Below, piece after piece: positions 48,700 through 59,800 of a stretch of DNA of 64,000 nt. This DNA is from Atherix ibis. Its lineage: Eukaryota > Arthropoda > Insecta > Diptera > Athericidae. The position numbers and the translations under genes were made by a program. The stretch spans positions 33,487,667 to 33,551,666 of the forward strand of contig OY282610.1 of the NCBI GenBank assembly GCA_958298945.1, written 5' to 3'. Below the pieces are notes generated by a model. The model made no database searches. It was not told the origin of the DNA and saw nothing but the letters and a program-made list of their open reading frames with translations. How positions within the stretch are numbered: the first letter of the stretch is position 1; every line of letters starts with the position of its first letter.

Positions 48700-49330
48700 T
48701 GACTATCACACTTTTTTTGTTGGTGCCTTAGGTGTCACATGGTGGTCAATTGACAGCACAAAGTTTCGAAATTATTCGTTTTCGACAAAAAAAAAATTAT
48801 TTTTTTGCGTCTTGTGACGTCAGCTTGTTGAAGTCACATGCGGTTCAAATTGAAATTTTCAAATTCAGGGAAAAAAAAGTGGGCTGTCATAAGGCAATAC
48901 ACGCTCAGAATTAACAGTTCAAAGAAATACGAAGCTATGTGTATGACACCTTCCGACCAAAATGCATGGTAAACAGTCACTTTCTTAGGATACAATGGCT
49001 TCTCCACAGGTACTTGTGGGTTTTTAGAGCATTGCCAGCTTGCATCCCCAATAAAATCTCAAAATCACATGTCCTGGAAACTTTTCGCACAATAAAGCGT
49101 TATGTAACGTTTACTTACTCGTAATACCGAAAATTTGAACCAAATTAAAAACTTTTTTTGACATGACGGATGTTGGTCATTAAATGCTATATAGTTTGAG
49201 GGTTGCCGTTTGTGTAATCTGACAAGAAAAATTCCAACGACGTCGTCAAATCGCACCAATTGACATCACACGGTGAAATAACACGGTCTGGGAATTTTTC
49301 GCAGAAAATGAAGTAAAAATTTGTCAAGCA
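48700..49330 (-). pseudogene. Family A transposase relic
   Basis: On the minus strand: KNPQVPVEKPLYPKKVTVYH then AFWSEGVIH (49040-48930), WLQQADVTRRKK (second-D region) at about 48830, and NGNPQTI.HLMTNIRHVKK upstream at 49190-49150. The order of blocks is disturbed, so two copies may be joined. Confidence 0.7.
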
Positions 49331-49350
49331 TCGTTTTTTTCTAGCCTAAA

Positions 49351-49402
49351 TTTTCTGGCCTAAACTTGAAGATTTTAAAATCTTCTAGTTTAGGCCAGAA
49401 AA
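49351..49402. repeat. 52-bp palindrome with no spacer
   Basis: TTTTCTGGCCTAAACTTGAA + GATTTT is followed at once by its reverse complement with a single mismatch. It lies between two family A pieces. Confidence 0.95.
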
Positions 49403-49419
49403 ACTTGGCGCTCAGAATG

Positions 49420-49680
49420 TTCAATGAAATCAGGGCTAATTACACCTTCATACCATAACGCACACTAGACAATCCCTTTTTGTAGATACAATGGCTTTTC
49501 CGCCGTGACTTTCAGATACGAACATTTTTCTTATTGACATTAAATTGTATGCCGAACATGACAGAAGTTTTTATAAATTTGACGCATAATTTGACGTTTG
49601 ATAGCTGTCACAAAATAGATAAGACGTTGTTTTATTCAACAACAATAAAAAAAAAAAAAAACAAATTAAAGATAAATCTT
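49420..49680 (-). pseudogene. Family A fragment, inverted copy of 38.6-38.86 kb
   Basis: The reverse complement shares CATGTTCGGCATACAATTTA, AAAGCC.TTGTAT.T.CAAAAAG, GTGCGTTATGGTATGAAGG and TGACAGCTATCAAACGTCAA with the 38.6 kb relic. Together they could pair over about 250 bp across 11 kb. Confidence 0.8.
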
Positions 49681-49689
49681 TGATAAATT

Positions 49690-52370
49690 TATTTTTAGTA
49701 CTCGTAACATTTGTATTAATTGACGTATCCACCGAGCATGAAACTTGTCTCATCGCTGAAGAAAATTTGGTCAAAAATTCCAGGGTTAGTCAAACTGTTC
49801 ATAACATAAATAACAAATCTTCTCTTGGATGACATATATGTATGACAGATGTTAAAAAACAGGGCCGAACTTTCCGAATTATAAAATGCATAAACCGTTA
49901 TTATTGAAATTTCATGATTTTCTCGTTTTTGTTTTTTTTTTGTGAAAATATTTCCTATTTCTTAAATTTGTGATAATTTTCTTAACTATCAACTAAGTAT
50001 GATTAGGTGTGCTTTTTTTTATAAAATCTATTTCGATAGTTAATAACCCCACTTTTAATCTATTATTTCTTAGTGTTTTTTAAAAAAATACTTTTAAGTT
50101 TAAATTAGATTTCTTAAAAGTTGATTGTTTTTCTTTCCAAATTGAAAAGAAAATCAATTCTTACAATTCCATTAGAACTTCTGATCGATAAACAAAAAAT
50201 ATCAGCTAACAGAGTCGATAGTAGGTTAAAACGAAAACAGGACATACCATTAAAAAATTAAATATATAAAAAAAATTATATTCAAATATTATTGCAAATA
50301 ATCAAGATTAGTAGAGGGGGGGGAGGGGGAGATTACGAAGAAAATTTTATTCTCAGTGATAAGAACAACAGCTGTGTAAGTTTACCTTTCGTTTATTTTC
50401 TTACTTTCTTCTTTTTTTTGTGTACATGTGCGTGTGTGTGTGTTTGTGTTGTTGTTGTTTTTTTTTTTTTTTTTTTTTTTTTGTATAGCAGATAAGAGGG
50501 ACATAATTACATATAATACAAATAGTACACAAACGAAAATGATTATTTATAAACTCGAAAGAAAAGTTTATAACTGATAGATAGACACACTGTAGAATAA
50601 GAAGACAAAATCTATGAAAATATTTTTAAGGACAAAAAAAGATAAATCTTCTTTTATCTATTTACAACATAAATAAGCTATATTATTTTTAAAAAAAAAT
50701 ATAATAAAAATAAAATTGAAATCTTCTTCTTACCCCTTTTCGATATTATTAAAATTGTTTATTTTTTTATTATTATTTATTTATTCCCAGTATATTGAAA
50801 TTTATCGATTTTTCCATTCGAAGGATAACTTCAATTTGAGAAGTCTGGGCGCTTGTCATCGTCTTAGAATTGAGCACATATTAACAGGACGTAACAAAAA
50901 CGAATCAACAAACAATATTACACCAATAAAATATAAATTTTCACACACTCACATTAAATTATTATATTAATGCATAATATATATATATATATATATACTT
51001 TTGTATGCATCCATGCATTAGTATTTATATAGATTCCGTACACATATATGCATTCAAGTCTAATTTGTATATATTTTCAGATTTATGTATGCATTTATAG
51101 AGGATATTCGCGCTTCTTCATTTCATATTTCTCCTCCTGCCCGCTTCTTTTCATTCGCCTTTTTGCATACAAATGAGTATATTATGTGCTCTCCTTTTGA
51201 ACACACGTACGTGTCCATATTTTAGGATATATATATAAAAAAAATAAAAATTTTAAATTCTTTGTTATTGTCTATTAATCCTTCTCTGTATTTTTTTTTC
51301 TGCTACTCTTTATATAAACAAGCAATTGATATGAGAGAATAGAATTCCACTGATTTCTTTGTATTTGTCTTTTATATTGTTTAGTTTATTTTTTTTTCAT
51401 ATTTTTGATATCCTTTTTGTTCGGTATTTTACGAGTTTGTAAATTTTTTTTTCTTTGCTCCTTATACCATTTTTTTTTTTTTTTGATTTTGATTTAGTCT
51501 AGTTTTTTTCTTAAGTATTTAGATTTATATAAATATTATCTTTGTATTCTATTAATATATAATAGATTATATTAATTGAATGAAATGAAAATAAAATATT
51601 TATAATACTTATAATAATTATTATTTGTATAATCTAATCAACAAAAGGATTCTGTATCTAACCCTTTTTGCATTAGGATTTCGGGGTCGATTTTTGATGA
51701 CACGCCATCTTGTTCTTTTTTACTTATTGTTATAATTCGAATTCTATAAATTTCTATGATTTATTTTTGATAAATTATATCTAAAATTTTATTCTTTATC
51801 TAAAAACTAATAACCAAAAAAAAAAAGAAAAAAACATGAAAAGATTTACAAATCATACAAAATAGCAACAAAAAAATAAATAAATAAATAAAGACGATTT
51901 CGAAAATAAAATAAATATTGGCATAGTGATGATATACGGTCGTCTATGTGAAGGGAATAAATAACCTATGCGAATCTGAATAAATATTTGTTTTCTTTCT
52001 AATATAAAAAAAAAATAAAAGACTGATAATAAAAATTTGTTTTGAAGATTTTTTGGGGAATTTTTTAACCGATAATATGATTTTTTCACAGAATTTCTTA
52101 TTTATTAATACTATATCAATGCTGGTTTGTTTTATATATTTATACTTTAAACAAATTCGGTTAATAATATTATTTCGATTATTTGAAAATAATTTTCCAA
52201 TTGAAACTTATTGATTTGCACCAGAAACAGACAAAGTTCATTCAAAATATTGTTTGTGCTCTCGGGGATATGTATGCATGTACATTCGATGCGATGAAGT
52301 CGTATTTCGTCCAACAAATGGAGTTCCCGCACACAAGTACGAAATTTACACACACATGAATTACCAGAGT
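49690..52370. other. No gene recognised; homopolymer- and microsatellite-rich
   Basis: Notable are the G-rich run at 50316-50331, (GT)n plus a long T run at 50430-50482, and (TA)n at 50978-50997. Several 60-80-codon open frames are low in complexity. Confidence 0.5.
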
Positions 52371-52382
52371 CAGCTAACTAGC

Positions 52383-52500
52383 CAATGTCGCTAATAGCTA
52401 CAACCAACCAGCCAACCAGCCAACCAGCCAGCCAGCCAGCCATCCAGCCTTACAGTCATACAGCCCATCCACCCAGTCATTCAGTCAGCCAGTGCAGAGT
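52383..52500. repeat. CCAG/CCAAC microsatellite-like tract
   Basis: Imperfect repeats of AACCAGCC and CAGCCAGC (52400-52450) grade into CAGTCATTCAGTCAGCCAGT. A GAGAG-containing, balanced-composition stretch follows (52495-52570). Confidence 0.85.
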
Positions 52501-52579
52501 GAGAGCACGAAAAAGAACAGAAATTCGCGCACTCAAGAGATAAAGAGAAGCGCGCACTTTTTGTTTACTTTCTCACCTG

Positions 52580-53690
52580 AGTGAATGTTATTTATTGTTT
52601 TTATTTTTATGAAATATTTTTTTTTGTTTTTTTTAATTTTAATTCATTTATTTTCTTTTATGAAATAGAAATTTTCAAATAATAATTATTATAATTTTTT
52701 TTATTAATAGCCTTTAAAAAAGTATATTCTAAATGAATTGTTTTTTTTTCTTCATATAAATTTTGTTAATTATTTTAATTATGATTATTTAAGTTTTTAT
52801 GCCTACAATAAGAAATCATCAAAATAGATAAAATTTTATTAATTTTGTATGCACACTAATAATATTATGACGTATTTCGTATGATTTAAAATGTACAAAC
52901 TTTGTTTTTATTTTGGGGGGGAATTTACACTTTTAAAAAAAAAATTGTTTTTTTTTTTAATTAGTTTTAAAATTGTTCTAATTAAATTTTCAAGGTTTTA
53001 TTATTTTTTACGAGAAAATATCGGACAAAAATATGCAATTTTTATCGTTTACAGATTTGAATTTTTGTTTAATAAATTTTAACTATAAAATAATAAATAA
53101 CTTTTTACACATTAACGATACTTTTTTGTATATATAACTTTTTATTAACTTCGATTAGAATTATTTAGAAAAGAAAGAAATTAAAAAAACATTTTGCATA
53201 TTTTGAATTTCGTTCAAAATATTCTCTTCGGTGATCAGAAATTTCATTCATAAATAATTTTGTTTTAAATTGATTGTTTTGTCAAATGAAATTTCAAAAA
53301 ATAAAAAAAAAACAAAACAAAATATAACGGATAGATAAAATTTGTTTTAATTTCTTAAAATGAAGATTAAATCACTTTAGATGAAACAGGTAATTTTCAT
53401 TTATGAAAAATAATTTATTACAAATTTTTCATATTGCACACATTATGTTTATCTGATTGAGAAATCCGTTTATGTTTTTTTTTTCTGGGTTTTTTTTTTC
53501 GTTGATGATATTAGATTAATCAAATATAATAAATTTTTTTTTTTATATTAGCACCCGTATAAAATATTTTAAATGATCGTATCTCTACATAATAGCATGT
53601 AAAAAATTCTTTACGTTTTTTTACTTTTTTTTTTTTTATAATAATAATCGTTGGAATTATGAAATGTTAAAGATCTCACATCTAAGCCCC
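52580..53690. other. AT-rich sequence, no gene recognised
   Basis: Mostly T/A runs; no frame or repeat match. Confidence 0.55.
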
Positions 53691-54240
53691 CGAGTGGCCA
53701 TCCAGAGATGTGAATAAAGGCGGCTAATGAAAGAAAAAAAATAAAAACAGATTTTTTAATTCACGACAACAAAACATCCCCTTCGGACACGTTTTCAACA
53801 AAACCGTACGAAACTTCATCACCGAACATGCTGAAGCTCGTCTCGCAACTGATTCATGAAAATCATTTCCAAAACCGTACCGAAAAAATTCCCTTTCAGC
53901 GCTAGTCGGAAGTTTGTTGTTTTGTTTGTTGCCAGTGGAATGGTTTGTTGGTTTGCTTGAAGCGGCAGCAGGAGGGTGCTCTGATTGTATACATAGATGG
54001 CCATAAATATTGGACTTGCCACACACATTCAGACTTATAGCTTTTCTGAACAAGAAACGCTCGCATGCAAGAGCACCCATATACAAAGAGGCGGCTGGTT
54101 TTCCGCGCAGTGCGTATTTCTGGCCAATGGCTCTATGGTATCTCTGGCTTCGAAAACATCGTCTCTCAGCCAAGCACTTGCTCTGTGTACGAACACTTTT
54201 CTAGCACTTGACGCTCTCATTAATAATGTGCCAAGACTCT
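53690..54240. other. GC-richer block of unknown nature
   Basis: Composition stands out from both flanks. Open frames exist on both strands (up to 149 codons on the minus strand, 54173-53724), but none resembles a protein I know and they overlap each other. It could be an untranslated first exon or promoter region of a gene outside this window, or an unrecognised repeat. Confidence 0.35.
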
Positions 54241-54403
54241 ACATTCAAACACACAAAAAAATTACCAAATCGATGAGAATTTTCAAAAAAATTCCATTAC
54301 CAAAGATTTACAATAACAAAAAATATGTTAGATTTTAAAATAATACTTTTAATACAAATATATTTGTACGAACATATCAAATTGAAAATATAGAATCTAA
54401 GCT

Positions 54404-54418
54404 CCCCCCCCCCCCCCC
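54404..54418. repeat. Poly-C run
   Basis: C run of about 15 bases after GCT, in AT-rich surroundings. Confidence 0.9.
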
Positions 54419-54879
54419 TATAGATTGACAGTTGGTGATTAAAAAGTGTTACTGTCAAATTTACTAAATCATTTTTTTTTCATAAATCTAGTGTCTTATA
54501 AAAATTCTCCCAATAAATTTGATAATTTAATTAAAATCTAGTTCGAATACATTTTGAATTAATGATTTCACAGTAAGAACCAATTTGGACTAATTTCAAC
54601 AAAATTACTTAATTCATAGTAATAAAAAAAATAATAATAATAATTTATATGAAAATACCAATTCACTGCAGGATTTTAACAGTATATAATATTTTCAGTG
54701 ACTGTAGTATTGTTGGAAATTCAGAATAAAATAATTCTATTAAAAAATGGTATAGTTTGATTGTTGGTTTTTTTTTCAGAAAATAAATCAAACTGAAGAT
54801 ATTATATATACTGTAAAAATCTTTAGCTTTACATACGTACATTCGATACGTTTGATTTCCAAGTTAAATGGCAAAAATT

Positions 54880-55830
54880 CATCCAAATCGAAATGAAATT
54901 TTTAAATCAAGATAAAAATTTATCTGCAATTCAAATACTTTTAATAGACGACGACGGTCAAACCATATGAATTTGAGAGTTTCGAAATTATTGGACCAAG
55001 TATAGTACTTTTTTGTGGCGACTGTCGAAAATTGGTAGTCAGAACCAGCCAAGCGCGTGGAAACCAAACAATAGAGCACACTGAATAGAGAGCATAGTGA
55101 TGCGTGAACATAGTGTCGATACCTTCCAAATAGCGTAAGCACTGTCTCTCATCGTATAGATCGCCCCACAACGAATAAAAACGCACATAAGCCAACAGAA
55201 GACAATTGTGGCTGCTACAGAAGCCACGCTAGCCCCCCAGCATTTATGTAGTCTTACAGCCGAACATCAGAGCATAAACCCGATAGAAGAAACGTTTAAT
55301 AGACACAACGGCAACTTAACGAATGGCTCCCCTTATTCTGTGGTTGTTAGGTTGTTCGGTCGGTTGGTTGGTTGGTTGGTTGGTTTGTATGGTTTTTTAT
55401 GGTGTTTTTTTCCTTTTTGTTCAATAAAGTATGGAAAATGTTGCGCCAAGGGCCTTAAATTGTGTGGCTGCCCACTCATATATAAAATTTCTGTCCAATT
55501 CCCTCAGGCACTATCAGAAGAAGGGTTACACAGTCGTCATTTAAATGTGAATAGCTTCTTTTCGTAGCAATGCAATACCGAGATACTATTGTAGACTGTG
55601 TATAGTATATGTCTGTGCACGCCACTGGACCAACCTGGGCCAGACGTACTATACCTGCTATGATGCACTTCACAGATCGGTGCACCTTCCGTGCAATTAC
55701 CTTTTTTCGCACACAGGTACTTTGACTTTGACAATTACATGTCTCGGCAAATGGGGAAAGTATCTCACTCAACTGGCATAAATCAGTTGCCCTCAAACCT
55801 TTAAAAAAATTTCGTTTCTTTGCCAAATGA
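54880..55830. other. Mixed-composition block, no recognised gene
   Basis: Overlapping open frames of 60-119 codons on both strands, none recognisable. It contains a (GGTT)n tract at 55358-55385. Lies between the GC-richer block and the mariner at 56045. Confidence 0.35.
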
Positions 55831-56044
55831 AAAAAAAATATTAAATTTCAAATGAGTTTTTAATAAAAAAAATTAAAAAAAAAATTTTCAACAATTCCAA
55901 AAAATTACAATTATTTTGTTAGTTAATATAGAATTTTAAATTTAAAACTAACAACAAAAACACCATTCTGTTATTTGTCCAATATTTAAAAAAAATTTTT
56001 TTTTTTATTAAAATACCCAATTTTAAGAAAGAGAAAAAATTATA

Positions 56045-56791
56045 TTGCTTTGTTCGGAAAGTAATTTCGTTTGCTGATGAAGACACAATAAAGGCATTAA
56101 TTGATGCAAACCGGCGAATAACAACTCGTGAGATCGCCGCTGAAAGATTAAATTTATCGAATACGACCGGTCATGATTATTTGAAACGACTAGGTTTAAT
56201 TTCAAAGCTCGATATATGGGTTCCTCATCTTCTTACGGAAAAAAATTTGTGCCGTCACATTGACGTTTGTGATTTGCTTCTCAAACGCTAAGAAAATGAT
56301 CCATTTTTGACGCGTATCATCACTGGGGACGAGAAATGGATAGTCTATAATAATGGTAAGTGCAAAAGATTCTGGAGTAGAAAAGATGAACCGGATCAAA
56401 GCACTTCTTAAAGAAAAAAGGCCAGAATTGGTCAATAGGAAAGGTATAGTGTTCCAACAGGATAATGCGAAACCACATACAAGTTTGACTGCTCGGCAAA
56501 AGCTTTTAGAGCTTGTATGGGATATACTGCCACACCCTCCATACTCTCCAGACCTAGCACCTTCCGATTATCATTTGTTCCGGTCTCTACAAAAATGTTT
56601 AGACGGTAAAACATTTAATTCAAATGATGAGGTCAAAAATCATTTCGATCAGTTTTTTTGCCAGCAAAGAACAAAAATTTTATGAGCGTAGAATCGTACT
56701 ACTATCAGAAAGATGGCAAATGGTATTTTGGATCAAAATGAACAATATTCAATTGAATAAAAAAAACGAAATTACTTTCCAAACAACCCAA
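56045..56791 (+). mobile_element. Internally deleted mariner with terminal inverted repeats and TA duplication
   Basis: The ends at about 56045-56072 and 56764-56791 are matching inverted repeats sharing the core GGAAAGTAATTTCGTTT, and TA lies on both sides (56043-56044 and 56792-56793). The plus strand encodes a mariner transposase. The helix-turn-helix part reads DTIKALIDANRRITTREIA, then ITGDEKWIVYNN contains the first catalytic D. After an internal deletion come QQDNAKPHTSLTARQKLLEL and HPPYSPDLAPSDYHLF with the second and third D (D,D34D type). A stop codon lies before the first D, and roughly 50 residues between the first and second D are missing. At 747 bp against about 1.3 kb for a full mariner it is non-autonomous. 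Well-preserved ends suggest a fairly recent insertion. Confidence 0.9.
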
Positions 56792-56808
56792 TATTTTTAT
56801 TTAATAAT

Positions 56809-56814
56809 TTTATT
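56809..56814 (-). promoter_or_regulatory. Candidate polyadenylation signal of the selenium-binding protein gene
   Basis: AATAAA on the minus strand, 65 bp beyond the stop codon; a second AATAAA lies at 56796-56801. Both fall in the short interval before the right end of the mariner element at 56791, so the transcript could end before the transposon. Confidence 0.45.
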
Positions 56815-56878
56815 ATTGAAAATCGCTCAGCAGTTTTTGTTTGTACAATTTTTTGTTAACTTTTTATTATTTCATTAG

Positions 56879-59800
56879 TTATTCATTGCAATCAGCTAAC
56901 CAAATATCGGAAGTACAATCACCGCCAGGATAGCGCATTTCATGTGGTAAAGTTGGACCATAGGGCTCATTTCCGAAATCCACTAAAAAGTTTTTATTCA
57001 GCTCCATTCCACCATTGGGATTACAGTCTATTTGAATTATTGTCCCACCGGCACTAACCATTTTTGGATAGAACTAGAAACAAAAATATCCCTTAAATTT
57101 CAAAAAAAAACCCACACGTATTAATATATGTTAGTACCTGTTTATCCCAAGGAGAATATAGTGACGATGACACATAAAGGCGTTTTCCATCCAGTGATAA
57201 TTGTAACATTTGGGGACCACCTTCAAGCCGTCGTCCTTTGATAGTGCAAGGTTCAGGTTGAGACTACAGAGAAATTTACATATTATACACAAAAGAGGAG
57301 AAAAAAAACTTTCTCATACTTCTAATTCGGTATCTTCAATAACTTTTACTCCTGAATCTGAGAGTATAGCACCGCCAATAAAAACTTGTCCTGTCAATTT
57401 TGGACGAGCTGGATTGGAGATGTCATATTGTCGGACATCACCATGTAACCAATTGCTAAAATAAAGGAAGCGATCGTCCAACGAGATCAATATATCGGTC
57501 ATCATACCATCGATTTCCGGTCCCACCCAACCTTCAACCTTTTTAGTGGGTACGTCAATAACTTTTTTAGCAACAAATTCATCAGAATTCTCTTTTTTGT
57601 AAAAATAAAACACTTTCGAATAGAGTGCGGTACCAACAAAGCCTCTGGGCTCTTTGGGATTATGCAAAAATCGAACTTCCAATGGTGTTATACCTTCAGT
57701 GCCTAAGTCAATTGTTTGATACAGAGTTTGGGTGGACCATTTATAAAAGTTCAGACGCCGTCCATACTGGGTCTCATCGTCTATATCGGTCGGACGAAAT
57801 CCACTGTGAAATTTAAAAAAAAAGTAATAAAAATTTTCCCCATCATCACATGTACGAGTTCACGAGATGTGGCAAAAAAGTAATTTTTTTTGCAACAATT
57901 TTATTTTCTTTCTATGGGTTAATATTGTCCCCCTTAAAGTAGTTCCCTTCGGCGGCTATTCATTGGCCTTGACATTGTTTTCACTATTCGAAGTAGTGCT
58001 GAGAGACTTCTATTGGAATCGCCTTTACAGCCTCGGTTACACTCGTATTATCGATAGTATCAAGATGACGTCCTCTTGAGGAACAATAAAAAGTCACAAG
58101 AACTAAGATCGGTGGAGGGATCTGGTTAACAACAAAAATATCTTTTTCAGATGAAAACTCGTTGATGGAGATGACCATATGATGGGTCATTCTCATGGTG
58201 GAGGAGGCATCCAAGTATCCGATCTGATGCGAAAAACCTTGTTTCTCCACATTTTCATCAGTTTTTTATGCTCAAGGCCTGTTTGGGTAATGTTCGTCTC
58301 CCACTTACTTTTCGTAAGTCCAACTCGCGCATTGATCTAAATTTCGTTGTTCCATTTTTCGTAGCGCCAAACAAAAACACAACTATACAACAACAACCTG
58401 TTGGCGCGGCAAAATCTTCGAGAAATGGCTCAACTCTACCGATTCGAGCTTCACTCTCCTTAACGATGGTTCGCCGATCTTTTTCTCAACCAGAGATACT
58501 ACCTCTGTTCTTGACCTCACCTTCGTTCCTATACGGAACTTTGGGTTATATTCATGAAAAGTTACAGGCTTCCTTGAAGTAAGTGACCAATTGCCCATAT
58601 TTGTGGAGGCAAATGTTGCGCAAGTTAAAATAAAACTACTGTCACGGTTCATAGAAGAGCGAAGAAATTGGGAAAATTACCCGTTGCCCAATCTCCTAAC
58701 CTTTTAGCAGAAAACATGATAAAATGGGAGATAATTCCCTCTGGTGGATTACCAGCCAGTAACGGATTCCTTCAAAGGAACCACACCTGGTAGGGAAAAA
58801 GTTTCTTTTAAAATTATTAAAGAGGCACCTTCGACTTTTCACATTAGAATTGTCAACCTCTTTAACAAAATTCTGAAAATATCTACTTTCCCAAATTGCT
58901 GCAAGGTCGCAACAGCTATTCCAGTTCCCAAGAAAAATATCTCCCATTCTTCGGCTAACAACTTTTGACCAATTCATTATTGCCTTGTACTTCCAAGATC
59001 CTGGAAAAGATCTTAGCTACAAGACTTAACCAGGCGCTTGACAATAGACTCAATCCCCAACAACATGCCTACAGATCGGGCAGGAGAGCTCTGAGTATGC
59101 TACTTGAACTCCAACAATTAATCCATAATTGCTATTGTACAAACGTAGACATTGTGGTTTGCTGTTGTCTTTCGACTTAGAAAAGGCGTATGATCGAATT
59201 TGCCTACACAGGGTAGTCTTACAGCTAGGAGAGTGGGGAGTAGACTCTGCAACATTAGCACTTCTACGTTCCTATTTAACCGGAAGAACCTTCACGGTAA
59301 GCGCCAACGGTCATTTTTCGTCAAAACGCGAAATGGAAAACGGCATGCCACAAGGATCCCCTCTATCTACGATCCTGTTCAATGTATATATTCACTCCCT
59401 TTCTCACCTCCTATCATTCTTCAACCACTACATATATGCTGGCAATATTTTTGTACTTGTATCTGGTGCTGATCTTCAACAACAAACCAATAAAGCCATC
59501 CACAACATCAACACTTGCCGCAGCATAAACTGTCCGGTAATCTGTACATCAAACCCACCTTACCTTCATGTTTGCAGGGAAAAAAATTGTAGTATATCTG
59601 ATTCGTCACTGGGCCGCTTCCCTTCCCACCCAGAAGATTCCATGAAAATCCTGGGTATCTCAATTACCCGTGGAGGAAAATGAAATCTTCAGATTCTCCG
59701 TATGGTTAAAATTTTAGTCAGCAGCAAAAGTAAGGTAAGACAAAGTGAGCCAATTAGAGTAACCAACGCCCTTTTTAGTATATGTGTCAGTGTGCCAATA

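Noticed and set aside
50292..50495. 67-codon frame rich in cysteine, valine and phenylalanine
   Set aside because: Translation of a GT microsatellite and a poly-T tract.
53724..54173. 149-codon minus-strand frame as a protein gene
   Set aside because: No recognisable domain, overlaps other long frames on both strands of a GC-richer block, and ends in a low-complexity phenylalanine run.
55208..55567. 119-codon plus-strand frame
   Set aside because: Its middle is the translation of a (GGTT)n microsatellite (LVGWLVGL) and the ends match nothing known.
56879..57682. Separate short genes for each selenium-binding protein exon
   Set aside because: The exons join in phase through GT/AG introns into one protein of the usual family length.
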